Source: Myxococcales bacterium
GTDB lineage: Bacteria > Myxococcota_A > Polyangia > Polyangiales > GCA-016699535
Direction: 5' to 3'
DNA length: 64,000 bases
Assembly (NCBI GenBank): GCA_016699535.1
Contig: CP064980.1
Location: forward strand, 806,001-870,000
Position 1 is the stretch's first letter, and each line of letters starts with the position of its first letter. Under the pieces are notes generated by a model. The model did no database searches and was not told where the DNA came from. It worked only from the letters and a program-made list of their open reading frames with translations. Shown piece by piece: positions 52,362-61,619 of this stretch. The position numbers were made by a program, and so were the translations under genes.

Positions 52362-53712
52362 ATGGCGAGCATGAAGATACCGCAAAGGCCTCCTAGGCTT
52401 CAGGACTTGTTTGAGCATCTGTCAAAACGACGCGAGCCCAGAGAGTTTGCCAATTGGGTCAAATCGATTGGAAGCTGCGTAACCACAACACAAGGCGAGC
52501 GCTACCTTCACTGGGATAAACTGAGATATCGACAGCCGCCGCCTGAGACTACATTAGACGAGTGGTGGTTTGCGTTGAAATTCAATCGCATGGCAAATCA
52601 ACGTGAGATCCCGTTGATAGACAGCGCTCAGCGAAAATTTTCCTTCACGACCATCAACGCAATTGAAGAAGCTCAGTTTGAGATTACGAAGAGCGCTGCC
52701 GGGCGGATCAGAGTGCCCGAGCTCCTTGAGCAAGGTGATAGGGATTACTACGTGATGAAATCGCTTTTCACCGAAGCGATCACCTCAAGTCAACTCGAAG
52801 GCGCTGCCGTCACACGCGATATTGCGCAGGAGATGTTGCGCACCGAAAGGGCCCCAAAAGACAAACATGAGCAGATGATTCTCAACAACTATCTCACGAT
52901 GCTACGCATCTTAGAGCTCAAAGATCAACCGCTGAGCAAAGAAGTGGTATTCGAGATTCATCGTCTTGTTACAGAAAAAACACTGGACAACGAAGGTGCA
53001 GCCGGACGTTTTCGAAAAGCAACTGAACATATCCAGGTCAAAGATGATTACGATAAAGTCTACCATCTGCCGCCACCTGCCTCGGAACTCGAAACACGCA
53101 TGCAGGCCATGTGTGACTTCGCCAACAAAAAAGACACCCGATGCTTTTATCCATCCGGTGTTGCGGGCTATTATAATCCATTTTTGGCTTGCCTATGATC
53201 ATCCTTTTGTGGATGGTAATGGACGCACGGCACGTGCGCTTTTTTATTGGTCGATGCTGAGATCTGAATACTGGTTGTTTGAGTACATCTCAATTTCCAA
53301 CATGATTCTCGAAGCTCCGAAAAAATACTATCGCGCCTTTCTGTACACCGAAACCGACGATAACGACCTTACGTATTTTCTGCTGTATCATCTGGAGATC
53401 ATCCAAAAAGCAATCAAAGCGCTTTATGCTTACATTGCTAGAAAATCTGAGGAGCGCAGAGACGTATGGAATAAGCTGGAACATGAACAAGACCTAAACG
53501 AGCGCCAAATTAACGTGCTTAGTAATGCTCTGAAAAACACTCACTATAGCCTAAGCATTAAGCACCATCAGCACACCTACAAGGTTGTGTATCAAACTGC
53601 GCGGGCGGATCTTTTGGAGCTCGAGGAAAAGGGTTTTTTGAAAAGCAAGAAGGTGGGCCGCAAGTTTGTCTTCTATCCAGCGCCTGATCTAAAGAGACGG
53701 TTAGAGCACTAA
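52362..53712 (+). CDS. Fic-family protein with N-terminal inhibitory helix and C-terminal DNA-binding-like domain (frame broken once)
   Basis: Frames 52362-53198 and one ending at 53712 join into about 450 residues if one A is removed from the A6 run at 53127-53132; the joint reads F-A-N-K-K-T-P-D-A-F-I-H-P. The Fic motif H-P-F-V-D-G-N-G-R is intact, so AMP-transfer or a related activity is possible. The upstream S-S-Q-L-E-G matches the autoinhibitory [S/T]-x-x-x-E-[G/N] helix. The last 70 residues resemble a winged helix-turn-helix. I chose the ATG at 52362; a TTG at 52332 is an alternative. No antitoxin gene is adjacent. Confidence 0.82.
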
Positions 53713-53883
53713 CGATTCGAACGAAGCGCAGGACCGGTGGCGGGCGTGATGGTCGTGACTGGCAGCTAGATTGACTCAGCATCAAGCTGAGCTATCGTAG
53801 CGAGAAGCTTTGAAAGTGCCGGTGTTTGCTGGCCTTTTTTCTAATTGGAATCCATGATTTGTTATGCGTGCTAGTTTTCTTCC

Positions 53884-55347
53884 ATGCCCGATCCGAAACC
53901 CACTGGTAAAGGCGTTCGTTACGAAGAGGTGCATGAGGCTTATTTTGAGGCGCGGGGGCTGAGGCGGCATGCGGGGGTTTGGTCGCTTTGGGCGCTTGGG
54001 GTTGGGGCGGTGATCTCGGGCGATTTTTTTGGCTGGAACTTTGGGCTTGGTTTTGGTGGTTTTGGCGGAATGATTTTTGCCACGGCGATTGTGGCCGTGA
54101 TGTACGCGGGGCTTTGCTACAGCATTGCGGAGATGACTGCGGCGCTTCCGCATACGGGCGGCGCTTATTCTTTTGCGCGCACAGCGCTCGGACCTTGGGG
54201 TGGTTACGTCACGGGTTTGGCCGAGAACATGGAGTATGTGCTTACGCCGGCGGTCATCGTTGTGGGCATCGGTGGTTATCTTGGGGCGATTTTCGAGACG
54301 CCCGAGAGCTTGGAACCGCTTTGGTGGTTTTTAAGTTATGCGCTTTTTGTGATCATCAACATCATTGGTGTTGAGCTTGCATTCAAGATGACCGTGGTGA
54401 TTACTTTTGCCGCGCTCGCAGTGTTGCTAGTATTTTTTGTTGGCGCGCTGCCGCACGTGGACATTGCACGCTACGGTTTTGGCGTGACTCAAGCGCAGAG
54501 CATTACCTGGCTTCCTCACGGTGTTTCAGGAATACTTCGGGCGCTACCCTTTGCGATTTGGTTTTTTTTGGCGATCGAGCAACTCCCCTTGGCTGCCGAA
54601 GAAGCGCACGCGCCGCAACGTGATTTGCCCAAAGGCCTTACCTGGGGTTTTTTGACTTTGACCGTGTGTGCCTTTGGCACTTTGTTTTTCAATAGTGTGA
54701 TTCCGCCCGGTGCGCAGGTTATCGCAAGCTCTGAAGAGCCGCTCTTTGATGGTTTTCGCACCATCTTCGGCAGCGGTCTTGCATCAAAGCTGCTTGCGGC
54801 GGTGGCGCTCACAGGTCTTCTTGCAAGCTTTCATGCGATCATCTACGCAGGCGGCCGGCAGATTTATTCGCTTTCGCGCGCTGGCTACTTTCCGCGCTTT
54901 TTATCGCTCACTCACAAAAAACGTAAAACTCCGCACGTGGCTTTGTTTGTAGGCAGCGTACTTGGCTTTGCTGTGACGCTCGCGGTGCGCTGGCTTGGAA
55001 AGGAGCAAATGGTTGGGGCCGTGCTTTTAAGCATGGCCGTGTTTGGCGCAATGATCGCCTATTTGCTGCAAATGATTTCTTTCATTGTGTTGCGCTTACG
55101 CTTTGAATCAATTGAACGTCCTTACCGTAGTCCGTTTGGTATTGCAGGCGCGATGACTGCGTCAATTATCGCGCTCGTTACACTTATCGCACTTTTCATT
55201 GGTGAAGCGATGTTTGTGCAAGCGGTCATCGGTGCTGCGTTATGGTATGCGTGTGGTTTGGCTTACTTTGCGCTGCACGCACGCCATCGTCTTGTCTACT
55301 CGCCCGAAGAAGCTTTTGCTGAGAAGCATTTGAAACAATTGCTGTGA
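53884..55347 (+). CDS. APC-superfamily permease, ethanolamine-permease-like
   Basis: 487 residues with about 12 helices. The N-terminus (L-W-A-L-G-V-G-A-V-I-S-G-D-F-F-G-W-N) and the long first half resemble ethanolamine permeases of the APC family; amino-acid specificity cannot be excluded. No ethanolamine ammonia-lyase genes are in the window. The coding strand is noticeably richer in G+C, and its codons more G-ending, than neighbouring genes, which may signal transfer. It stands alone. Confidence 0.88.
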   Translation: MPDPKPTGKGVRYEEVHEAYFEARGLRRHAGVWSLWALGVGAVISGDFFGWNFGLGFGGFGGMIFATAIVAVMYAGLCYSIAEMTAALPHTGGAYSFARTALGPWGGYVTGLAENMEYVLTPAVIVVGIGGYLGAIFETPESLEPLWWFLSYALFVIINIIGVELAFKMTVVITFAALAVLLVFFVGALPHVDIARYGFGVTQAQSITWLPHGVSGILRALPFAIWFFLAIEQLPLAAEEAHAPQRDLPKGLTWGFLTLTVCAFGTLFFNSVIPPGAQVIASSEEPLFDGFRTIFGSGLASKLLAAVALTGLLASFHAIIYAGGRQIYSLSRAGYFPRFLSLTHKKRKTPHVALFVGSVLGFAVTLAVRWLGKEQMVGAVLLSMAVFGAMIAYLLQMISFIVLRLRFESIERPYRSPFGIAGAMTASIIALVTLIALFIGEAMFVQAVIGAALWYACGLAYFALHARHRLVYSPEEAFAEKHLKQLL

Positions 55348-55446
55348 TCAACAAGCGGTATTTACGACACAAGATTACCTAGTCGGGTGATCGAACAATC
55401 GAGCCACCACGGCGAATCGCTGTCTCGGCGTAGATCTCCGTGCTTT

Positions 55447-55998
55447 TTAGGGTGCGATAAAAACTTCGCAGGTGCCGCCGTATACTTGTTCCCCTGGGTC
55501 AGCCACGAGGGTGAACTCCAGTGTCTCAGACTGAGCGAACTCGTATTGCCATGAATAAATATAGTCTGGAGCTCCCCCACTCATTACGTTGACTGGAGCA
55601 ATTGCCGTTGGCTGTCCCTGTCTTGTGACGCGAATTTCGAAGTTAGTGAGTGCCTGACCCGCAGCATAGTTCAAGATCCATGTTGAGATAGTATCGGGTG
55701 GATCAAAAAAGTATCCTTCAGAGCACGATGATATTGGTCCACTGTCAGCATCTGCATCGGTTGATGCATCAGCTGTAGTTCCCGTATCGGTGTTCTGAGA
55801 ACGATCGTTGATGACATCTTGGCTTGCGTCGGCTGGTGGTTCGCTCGGATTTGTTACGCAAAGGTTGGTGGTTTTGTCGCAAAAATAGCCCTCAATACAA
55901 GGACAAAACTTGCCGTGGAGATCCAACCCCTCGCTGGAACAGGAAGCGAGCAGCAGCAGCCAAAAGCCAATCGAAGCACTCGTCCTTACGCTAAGCAT
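55447..55998 (-). CDS. Lipoprotein with Asp/Ala/Thr linker
   Basis: About 183 residues. The ATG at 55998 starts a signal peptide ending L-L-A-S-C-S. A short Cys motif (F-C-P-C-I-E-G-Y-F-C) is followed by a low-complexity linker (T-A-D-A-S-T-D-A-D-A-D-S) and a C-terminal beta domain (W-I-L-N-Y-A ... W-Q-Y-E-F-A) that resembles a carbohydrate-binding module. Function unknown. An ATG at 56031 is possible. No sigma-54 site was found upstream. Confidence 0.7.
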   Translation of the reverse strand: MLSVRTSASIGFWLLLLASCSSEGLDLHGKFCPCIEGYFCDKTTNLCVTNPSEPPADASQDVINDRSQNTDTGTTADASTDADADSGPISSCSEGYFFDPPDTISTWILNYAAGQALTNFEIRVTRQGQPTAIAPVNVMSGGAPDYIYSWQYEFAQSETLEFTLVADPGEQVYGGTCEVFIAP

Positions 55999-56225
55999 AC
56001 CATAGCAATTAGTGTAGTGCTTGATGGGCATAGCGTCGAGACATTTGGTCTTCTTTAGCAGCGGTTACAGGTAGGTATCCTGTATGTGGATTGTGCGTGG
56101 TAATCCCTGCGCAAGGGTCACGAATGTACTATTGAAATCATTACGCAATATCGCTTTGGTGTTGAAATAAAACGCCTTGCGTTGAGTTTATTTCGTACTC
56201 GGTTGTCGCTAGCAAAGGTATTCCT

Positions 56226-57398
56226 ATGACTCGATCTGTTTTTCCGTCCTTCGTCCCCATTCCTATCGCCGTTATGATGGTTTTGTTCGCAGCAAGCTGC
56301 ATCACCCCGGATAGCGAACTTGAAACTGCAAGCGACATGCAAACTGCTTGCACAATTCAAGTGGAGCTTCCCGCAGACCAAGCTTTTACAGACTTTGAGC
56401 ATTTTGACTATCAATTGGTAGGTGAGGTAACTGAGGTTCATCCCGCAACGCCGTCGAAGATACCAGAGCCACTGTCGATTAGTTTTAACAAGAACAACGA
56501 TGGTCAGTGGAATGCTGTTGTGCCCGGTTTTATCTTCGAGCATAGTCTGACTTATGGCCAGTATATAATGACCATGCAGCCTGGTGTTGATCCGCAAAAC
56601 GATGCTGGGCCATCAATCGTTGCACCGTTTATATTCAACGACGACGAGAACGGTTGCCGATTAACTGCAGCGATGCCATTTTATACTTTCTATAGCGATA
56701 ATGTTATTGGTCAAATGACAGTATTTGTTGAAGTTGTCGCTTCACCAGAAAGGTGTTCATCTGCTATTCAAGCAAGTGATTTCTTTACTGGACAGCGCAC
56801 TTTCCGACTGTCAGTTCAAGATTCAAGTGCCCGTTGGCTTAGCCGCAGCGATGTGGTGATTGACTTTGATGAGCACTCAAGCTGTGCAAAGCAGCCGTCA
56901 GCCACTGGGGTCTCAGAAGAACATCTATGCACAGATCCCATTCCTGAGGTCGCGTCCGATAATGGGAGCAGTTTTTGCACCACGGTCAGAAAGGAAAGCG
57001 CCGCTGCGCAATGTTTTAGTTTGGATATCAACGACAGCCATGCTCTAGGTGCCGGGGGAAACCCTGTTGTTAATATTCACGTCCTACCCGAATCCTATTC
57101 CATGGACGATAAGGGCGGGCTTGCAGAGGTTTCTGCCTATGAAGTGTATATGAATTACACTTGTTTTAATGGAGTTGTAAGTTGGCGGGAGTGTGGTGGT
57201 ATTAACGAAGGACTTTTTGTGGGTGGATGTACAGGTCGTCCTTTGTCTGAGCAACCTTTTGATGCAGGTTTGGTTTATCGTATCCAGAACTGTAAAGGCA
57301 CAAGCGATGAATCCGGAACCGCAGAGATCTGTATTAAGGGTGCTGGTGTGGGAAGCTACAAGATAAGCGTTGATGTCGCCGCGGGTTATCTGCATTAA
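56226..57398 (+). CDS. Cys-rich lipoprotein of unknown function
   Basis: 390 residues. The signal peptide ends F-A-A-S-C-I (lipidated Cys near 25). The mature part has some 14 Cys and beta-rich segments; it is similar in style, though not obviously in sequence, to the lipoprotein at 38469. No family recognised. Convergent with the rhomboid gene. No -24/-12 site is visible in its leader. Confidence 0.7.
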   Translation: MTRSVFPSFVPIPIAVMMVLFAASCITPDSELETASDMQTACTIQVELPADQAFTDFEHFDYQLVGEVTEVHPATPSKIPEPLSISFNKNNDGQWNAVVPGFIFEHSLTYGQYIMTMQPGVDPQNDAGPSIVAPFIFNDDENGCRLTAAMPFYTFYSDNVIGQMTVFVEVVASPERCSSAIQASDFFTGQRTFRLSVQDSSARWLSRSDVVIDFDEHSSCAKQPSATGVSEEHLCTDPIPEVASDNGSSFCTTVRKESAAAQCFSLDINDSHALGAGGNPVVNIHVLPESYSMDDKGGLAEVSAYEVYMNYTCFNGVVSWRECGGINEGLFVGGCTGRPLSEQPFDAGLVYRIQNCKGTSDESGTAEICIKGAGVGSYKISVDVAAGYLH

Positions 57399-57407
57399 GG
57401 TTACGAT

Positions 57408-58321
57408 TTAGCGACGAAACACTCTGAGCCAGTGTTTTGATGCAAGGTAGCCCCAGGCTGCGCCCATGAAGAGTCCTGCGCCGTGAACGACATTGGCTAC
57501 ATGACCGACAAGGCCCGTTAGGCACAAGACAAACCAGCCAAGCATGAACATGACAATCTGAGGGTTGAGACGAATACCGTAGCTTGGATCATATTTGCCT
57601 CGAATCCAGAGATAGCCAAGCAAACCGTAGACAATGCCAGACATGCCGCCAAACAGCGGGTTTTGTACAATCATAATTGCGCAACGTTGGATACCACCGC
57701 AATCACAAGAACCATGACCAACAAAAACAAAGAGCTTTGACGGTTTTCAATTACGCTGCCAAGGTCTTTAAGCCACCACATGTTGAAGAGCAGATGCAAA
57801 AAACCAAAATGCACAAAGATGGGCGTAACAAGTCGCCATAGCTGTCCTGATTGCAAATCGCGAGCAAGATTCCAACTGATGTATTCACCTTGCTGCTTGT
57901 AGTTTACAATAGTGAAGTGTCGCACGACATTGTGATCTTCACCGAGCTTTGTCATCACGGCGACAAGCACGCTAAACGCGATCAAAATTAACGTCACTCT
58001 ACCCAAGCGAAGTGCTTGGCGTTGGGCCAGCTGTTTGCGTAAGTTGATGTGTTTCTTTAACTCTTCAGCTTGTGCTTTTTGCTCTTGTTTAAGTAAGATC
58101 TGAGCTTGATCCCAGGCTGCTTTGTATTTGGGATCGTTCGGCTCCTTTTCGTACTGCTCAAGCAGGTCATGGGCTTTTTCCAAGTCCGACTCCGCATGAA
58201 TCCAGACCGCCCAAGGCTCCTCATTTAAAGGACGCACTTCATTGGTAATGCCCTGTGTGTAGAGGTATGCACCAAAGGTTTTTGCTGCTTTTTCGTTTTG
58301 GAATGTACTGAGCCTTCGCAT
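57408..58321 (-). CDS. GlpG-type rhomboid intramembrane protease (frame broken once)
   Basis: Frames 58321-57671 and 57674-57408 overlap by four bases and join into about 304 residues if one base is added near 57674-57678. The N-terminal soluble domain (about 1-95, Glu/Lys-rich coiled segment 70-100) is followed by six helices. H-L-L-F-N-M-W-W-L lies near 180, the catalytic Ser is in F-G-G-M-S-G-I-V-Y-G, and the catalytic His is in V-V-H-G-A-G-L. Both catalytic residues fall in the second piece. As written, TGA/ATGA coupling could still make two chains, but a single protein is more likely. Confidence 0.85.
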
Positions 58322-58426
58322 GCTGGCTGCGTTACTTACGGTATATAAGGAAGGAGTACCAGCAAGCTTTGAAGAAAACTTCTGTTTTTTAGCGGTATTA
58401 TGCGCGTTTTTGCCTCACTGTTGCTT

Positions 58427-58455
58427 TTGCAGTCGTGACACAATTTCGCTATAAT
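58427..58455 (+). promoter_or_regulatory. sigma-70 promoter of the lipA/dehydrogenase operon
   Basis: TTGCAG (58427-58432), 17-base spacer, TATAAT (58450-58455). The -10 is perfect and the -35 is close to TTGACA. The predicted start is near 58462. Confidence 0.7.
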
Positions 58456-58484
58456 GAAGTCTTCAAGGGTGTGCCTTGAGCTTC

Positions 58485-59474
58485 ATGCCTAACTGCGTTA
58501 AGCCGCGAAGCCGAAAGGGAAATATAGTGGCAGTATCAGCTCGAAAACCACAGTGGCTAAGGGTTCGCATTCCGGGAGGGGAGCGTTACAACAAACTGCG
58601 CGAGATGTTTGGCAAACTCAAGCTGGCTACTGTGTGCGAAGAAGCACGCTGCCCAAATATTGGAGAGTGCTGGGGCGAAGGCACTGCGACGATCATGATC
58701 CTCGGCGATACCTGCACGCGCGGTTGTCGTTTTTGTGCGGTCACATCGGGCAATCCACGGGGCGTTGTCGATACGGATGAGCCACAAAAGGTGGCTGAGG
58801 CTTTGGCCGTGGTGGACCTTGCCTATGTGGTGTTAACCATGGTGGACCGTGATGATATCCATGACGGTGGTGCTTCGCATGTTGCTAAAACGGTACGCAA
58901 TATTAAAGAGCGTAGTCCCGAGTTACTGGTTGAGACCTTGATCGGGGACTTTGCGGGCGTGCAAAAAGATGTAGTCACGGTGGTTGAGCAGGGCAGACCG
59001 GATGTCTTTGCACATAACGTTGAAGTGGTGCCGCGCTTGCAACGTTCAATGCGTGATGCACGTTGCTCATGGGAGCGTTCCAGCGATGTTCTCAAGTGGG
59101 CACGGGCTGCGGGCGCGAATATTACCAAATCCTCTCTTATGGTAGGATGCGGCGAGACCGAGGCTGAGATGCTTGAAGCCATGGAAATGCTCCGTGAAGC
59201 CGATGTCGATGTACTTACGATTGGACAGTATTTGCGCCCAACGCCTAAACACGCCCCGCTTATTCGTTACGTTGAGCCGGACGAGTTCGATCGCTACCGC
59301 GAAGCGGGCTTGCAAATGGGCTTTAAATTTGTGGCTTCAGGACCTTTGGTGCGATCAAGTTACCGAGCTGCTGAAGGATTCATTCAGGGCATCCTCAAAG
59401 GTGCCGATTCTCCTATTGAAAACCGCTACGGGAAAAAACGTCGACACTTGCAGGTGGTGAATTCATGGACATGA
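58485..59474 (+). CDS. lipA: Lipoyl synthase
   Basis: About 329 residues, a radical SAM enzyme that inserts two sulfurs into octanoyl groups. Both clusters are marked: C-x5-C-x5-C (C-E-E-A-R-C-P-N-I-G-E-C) near 48 and C-T-R-G-C-R-F-C near 77. The ending R-S-S-Y-R-A-A-E-G-F is typical. Starts possible: TTG 58476, ATG 58485 (used), or GTG 58527, which has a better ribosome site (AAAGGGA). It overlaps the E1-alpha gene. Its product matures the lipoyl domain of the E2 encoded two genes downstream. Confidence 0.95.
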   Translation: MPNCVKPRSRKGNIVAVSARKPQWLRVRIPGGERYNKLREMFGKLKLATVCEEARCPNIGECWGEGTATIMILGDTCTRGCRFCAVTSGNPRGVVDTDEPQKVAEALAVVDLAYVVLTMVDRDDIHDGGASHVAKTVRNIKERSPELLVETLIGDFAGVQKDVVTVVEQGRPDVFAHNVEVVPRLQRSMRDARCSWERSSDVLKWARAAGANITKSSLMVGCGETEAEMLEAMEMLREADVDVLTIGQYLRPTPKHAPLIRYVEPDEFDRYREAGLQMGFKFVASGPLVRSSYRAAEGFIQGILKGADSPIENRYGKKRRHLQVVNSWT

Positions 59475-60612
59475 ATGAAAGTGATAAAACAACGCATGAC
59501 TCACTTCGTGTTCTATCGGAGCCGCCAAGTGGTGTTGTGAGTGTGCTTGATAACGAAGGCAAAGTTGTAAAACCTAAAAACGATCCGCATTTGGACGTCG
59601 AACTCGTCAAACAAATGTACATCGCGATGCGTCGTACACGGATTATTGATGAGCGTCTGGTAGCGCTGCAACGTCAAGGCCAATTGGTTTTCACATTGGC
59701 TCGGCTGGTGAAGAAGCTGCCATTGTGGCTTCGGCGGCAGCGATGCGTGAAGTGGATTGGATTTTTCCCTGCTACCGTGAGTTTGGTGCACTGCTTTGGC
59801 GAGGTATGCCGCTTCAAGGCTACATTGATAACATGTACGGCAATAGCAACGATTCGTGTAGAGGTCGTCAAATGCCGGATCACTACAGTGGGAAGCCTTA
59901 TCGTTTCGCTTCAGTGAGCTCGCCTATTGGAACCCAGCTTCCCCAAGCAGTGGGCTTTTCGTGGGCGGCCAAACTAAAAGATGAGAAAATTGCTGTAGCT
60001 GTCTATCTTGGCGAAGGTGCTACAAGCTCGGCTGATTTTCATACGGCGATGAATTTCGCAGGTGTGTTTCAGACCCCAACCGTGTTTTTGATTCGCAACA
60101 ATGGCTGGGCGATCAGTGTTCCTGCAAGTCATCAAACTGCAGCCAAAAGCTTTGCCGATAAAGGCGCAGCCTATGGTGTTCCCGCAGTGCGCGTCGATGG
60201 TAATGATGCGCTTGCTGTTTATAAAACAGTCAAAGCAGCTGCCGAAGAAGCTGCCGCGGGCGAGGGGTCAAAGCTGATTGAGATGCTCACCTATCGTATG
60301 AGTGGTCATTCGACCAGTGACGATCCACGGGCTTACCGCTCGGAGCAGGAAGTTGAAGCTTGGCAGCAAAAAGATCCCATTGTGCGTTTGCGCAAGTATC
60401 TAGAAAGCAATCAAGCTTGGAGCGAAAAAGACGAAAGCGATTGTGTTGAGCAACTTCGCACCGAACTCAAAGCCTGTATTAAGAAGGCTGAAGAATCCGA
60501 ACGTCCTTCGATCGCATCGATGTTTGAAGATGTCTACCGAGAAAAACCCTGGCACCTTAAAGAACAACAGCGGCAAGCTGAACAAGGTCCACGTCACAAG
60601 GCCAATCATTAG
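59465..60612 (+). CDS. 2-oxoacid dehydrogenase E1 component, alpha subunit (frame broken once)
   Basis: Two frames (59465-59917 and one ending at 60612) give about 382 residues if a T is added to the T4 run at 59688-59691; the joint becomes L-V-F-H-I-G-S-A-G-E-E-A-A. The thiamine-diphosphate motif G-E-G-A-T-S-S ... N-N-G-W-A-I lies near 180-215, and the phosphorylation-loop-like Y-R-M-S-G-H-S-T-S-D-D-P near 277. Pyruvate and branched-chain 2-oxoacid substrates are both possible. The gene overlaps lipA and is followed by E1-beta and E2. As the complex is central to metabolism, the break is probably a sequence error. Confidence 0.88.
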
Positions 60613-60634
60613 CCGCCCAGGGGAGTAAACGTTT

Positions 60635-61609
60635 ATGCCTGAGATGAATATGGTTCAAGCCCTTAACAGTGCCCTTCGGAGCGAAATGCACTCCGATGAC
60701 CGGGTCGTTGTGATGGGAGAAGACGTTGGCCAAGTGGGTGGCGTGTTTCGAGTCACACAAGGTTTGTTCAAGGAGTTTGGTGAAAAGCGCGTGATTGACA
60801 CACCGCTTGCTGAAGGCGGCATCATTGGTTCAGCCATCGGCATGGCGATGTACGGTATGCGTCCGGTGCCTGAAATCCAGTTTGCCGATTTTATATTTCC
60901 GGCTTTTGATCAAATCGTAAGTGAAGCTGCCAAGTACCGTTACCGCACGGGTGGAGAGTTTAGTTGCCCCATGGTGGTGCGTGCACCTGTGGGTGGTGGC
61001 ATTCGCGGGGGGCACTATCACTCCCAATCACCCGAGTCACTCTTTATCCATAATGCAGGTCTCAAAGTGGTCTGTCCGTCAAACCCTTACGATGCAAAAG
61101 GCCTTTTGCTGGCCTCTATTCGTGATGATGACCCCGTTTTATTTTTTGAGCCCAAGCGCGTCTATCGTGCTGTTAAGACGGACGTACCTGAAGAGCCTTA
61201 TTTGATTCCGCTCAGTGAAGCTAAAGTGGTACGTGAGGGTCGCCATGTCACAGTGATTGCTTGGGGCGCGATGTTGTTTGAAGCTTTGGAGTCGGCTGAG
61301 AATGCTGCACGTCATGGTATCGAAGCTGAAGTGATTGATTTACGAACACTGTGGCCGGTTGATATCGATACGATTCTTGAAAGCATCAAAAAGACAGGCC
61401 GTGTTGTGGTCGTACATGAAGCAGCAAAGAGTTGTGGATTTGGCGCAGAACTTGTATCGCTTATTGCTGAAAATGCGTTTTTGCATCTTGAGGCACCACC
61501 GGTGCGTGTTACGGGTTGGGATACGCCCTTTCCCTATACCTTAGAGAACGAATATTTACCGCTGGCGCATCGTATTACCCCGGCTCTTTTGCAGGCCGCT
61601 CGTTATTGA
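60635..61609 (+). CDS. 2-oxoacid dehydrogenase E1 component, beta subunit
   Basis: 324 residues, intact. N-terminal V-M-G-E-D-V-G near 22, F-D-T-P-L-A-E-G-like I-D-T-P-L-A-E-G-G near 50, and Y-R-T-G-G near 103 are standard. The C-terminal transketolase domain ends with T-P-F-P-Y-T-L-E. AGGGGAG ribosome site 10 bases upstream. It forms the alpha2-beta2 E1 enzyme with the preceding gene product. Confidence 0.95.
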   Translation: MPEMNMVQALNSALRSEMHSDDRVVVMGEDVGQVGGVFRVTQGLFKEFGEKRVIDTPLAEGGIIGSAIGMAMYGMRPVPEIQFADFIFPAFDQIVSEAAKYRYRTGGEFSCPMVVRAPVGGGIRGGHYHSQSPESLFIHNAGLKVVCPSNPYDAKGLLLASIRDDDPVLFFEPKRVYRAVKTDVPEEPYLIPLSEAKVVREGRHVTVIAWGAMLFEALESAENAARHGIEAEVIDLRTLWPVDIDTILESIKKTGRVVVVHEAAKSCGFGAELVSLIAENAFLHLEAPPVRVTGWDTPFPYTLENEYLPLAHRITPALLQAARY

Positions 61610-61619
61610 AAGGATCATT

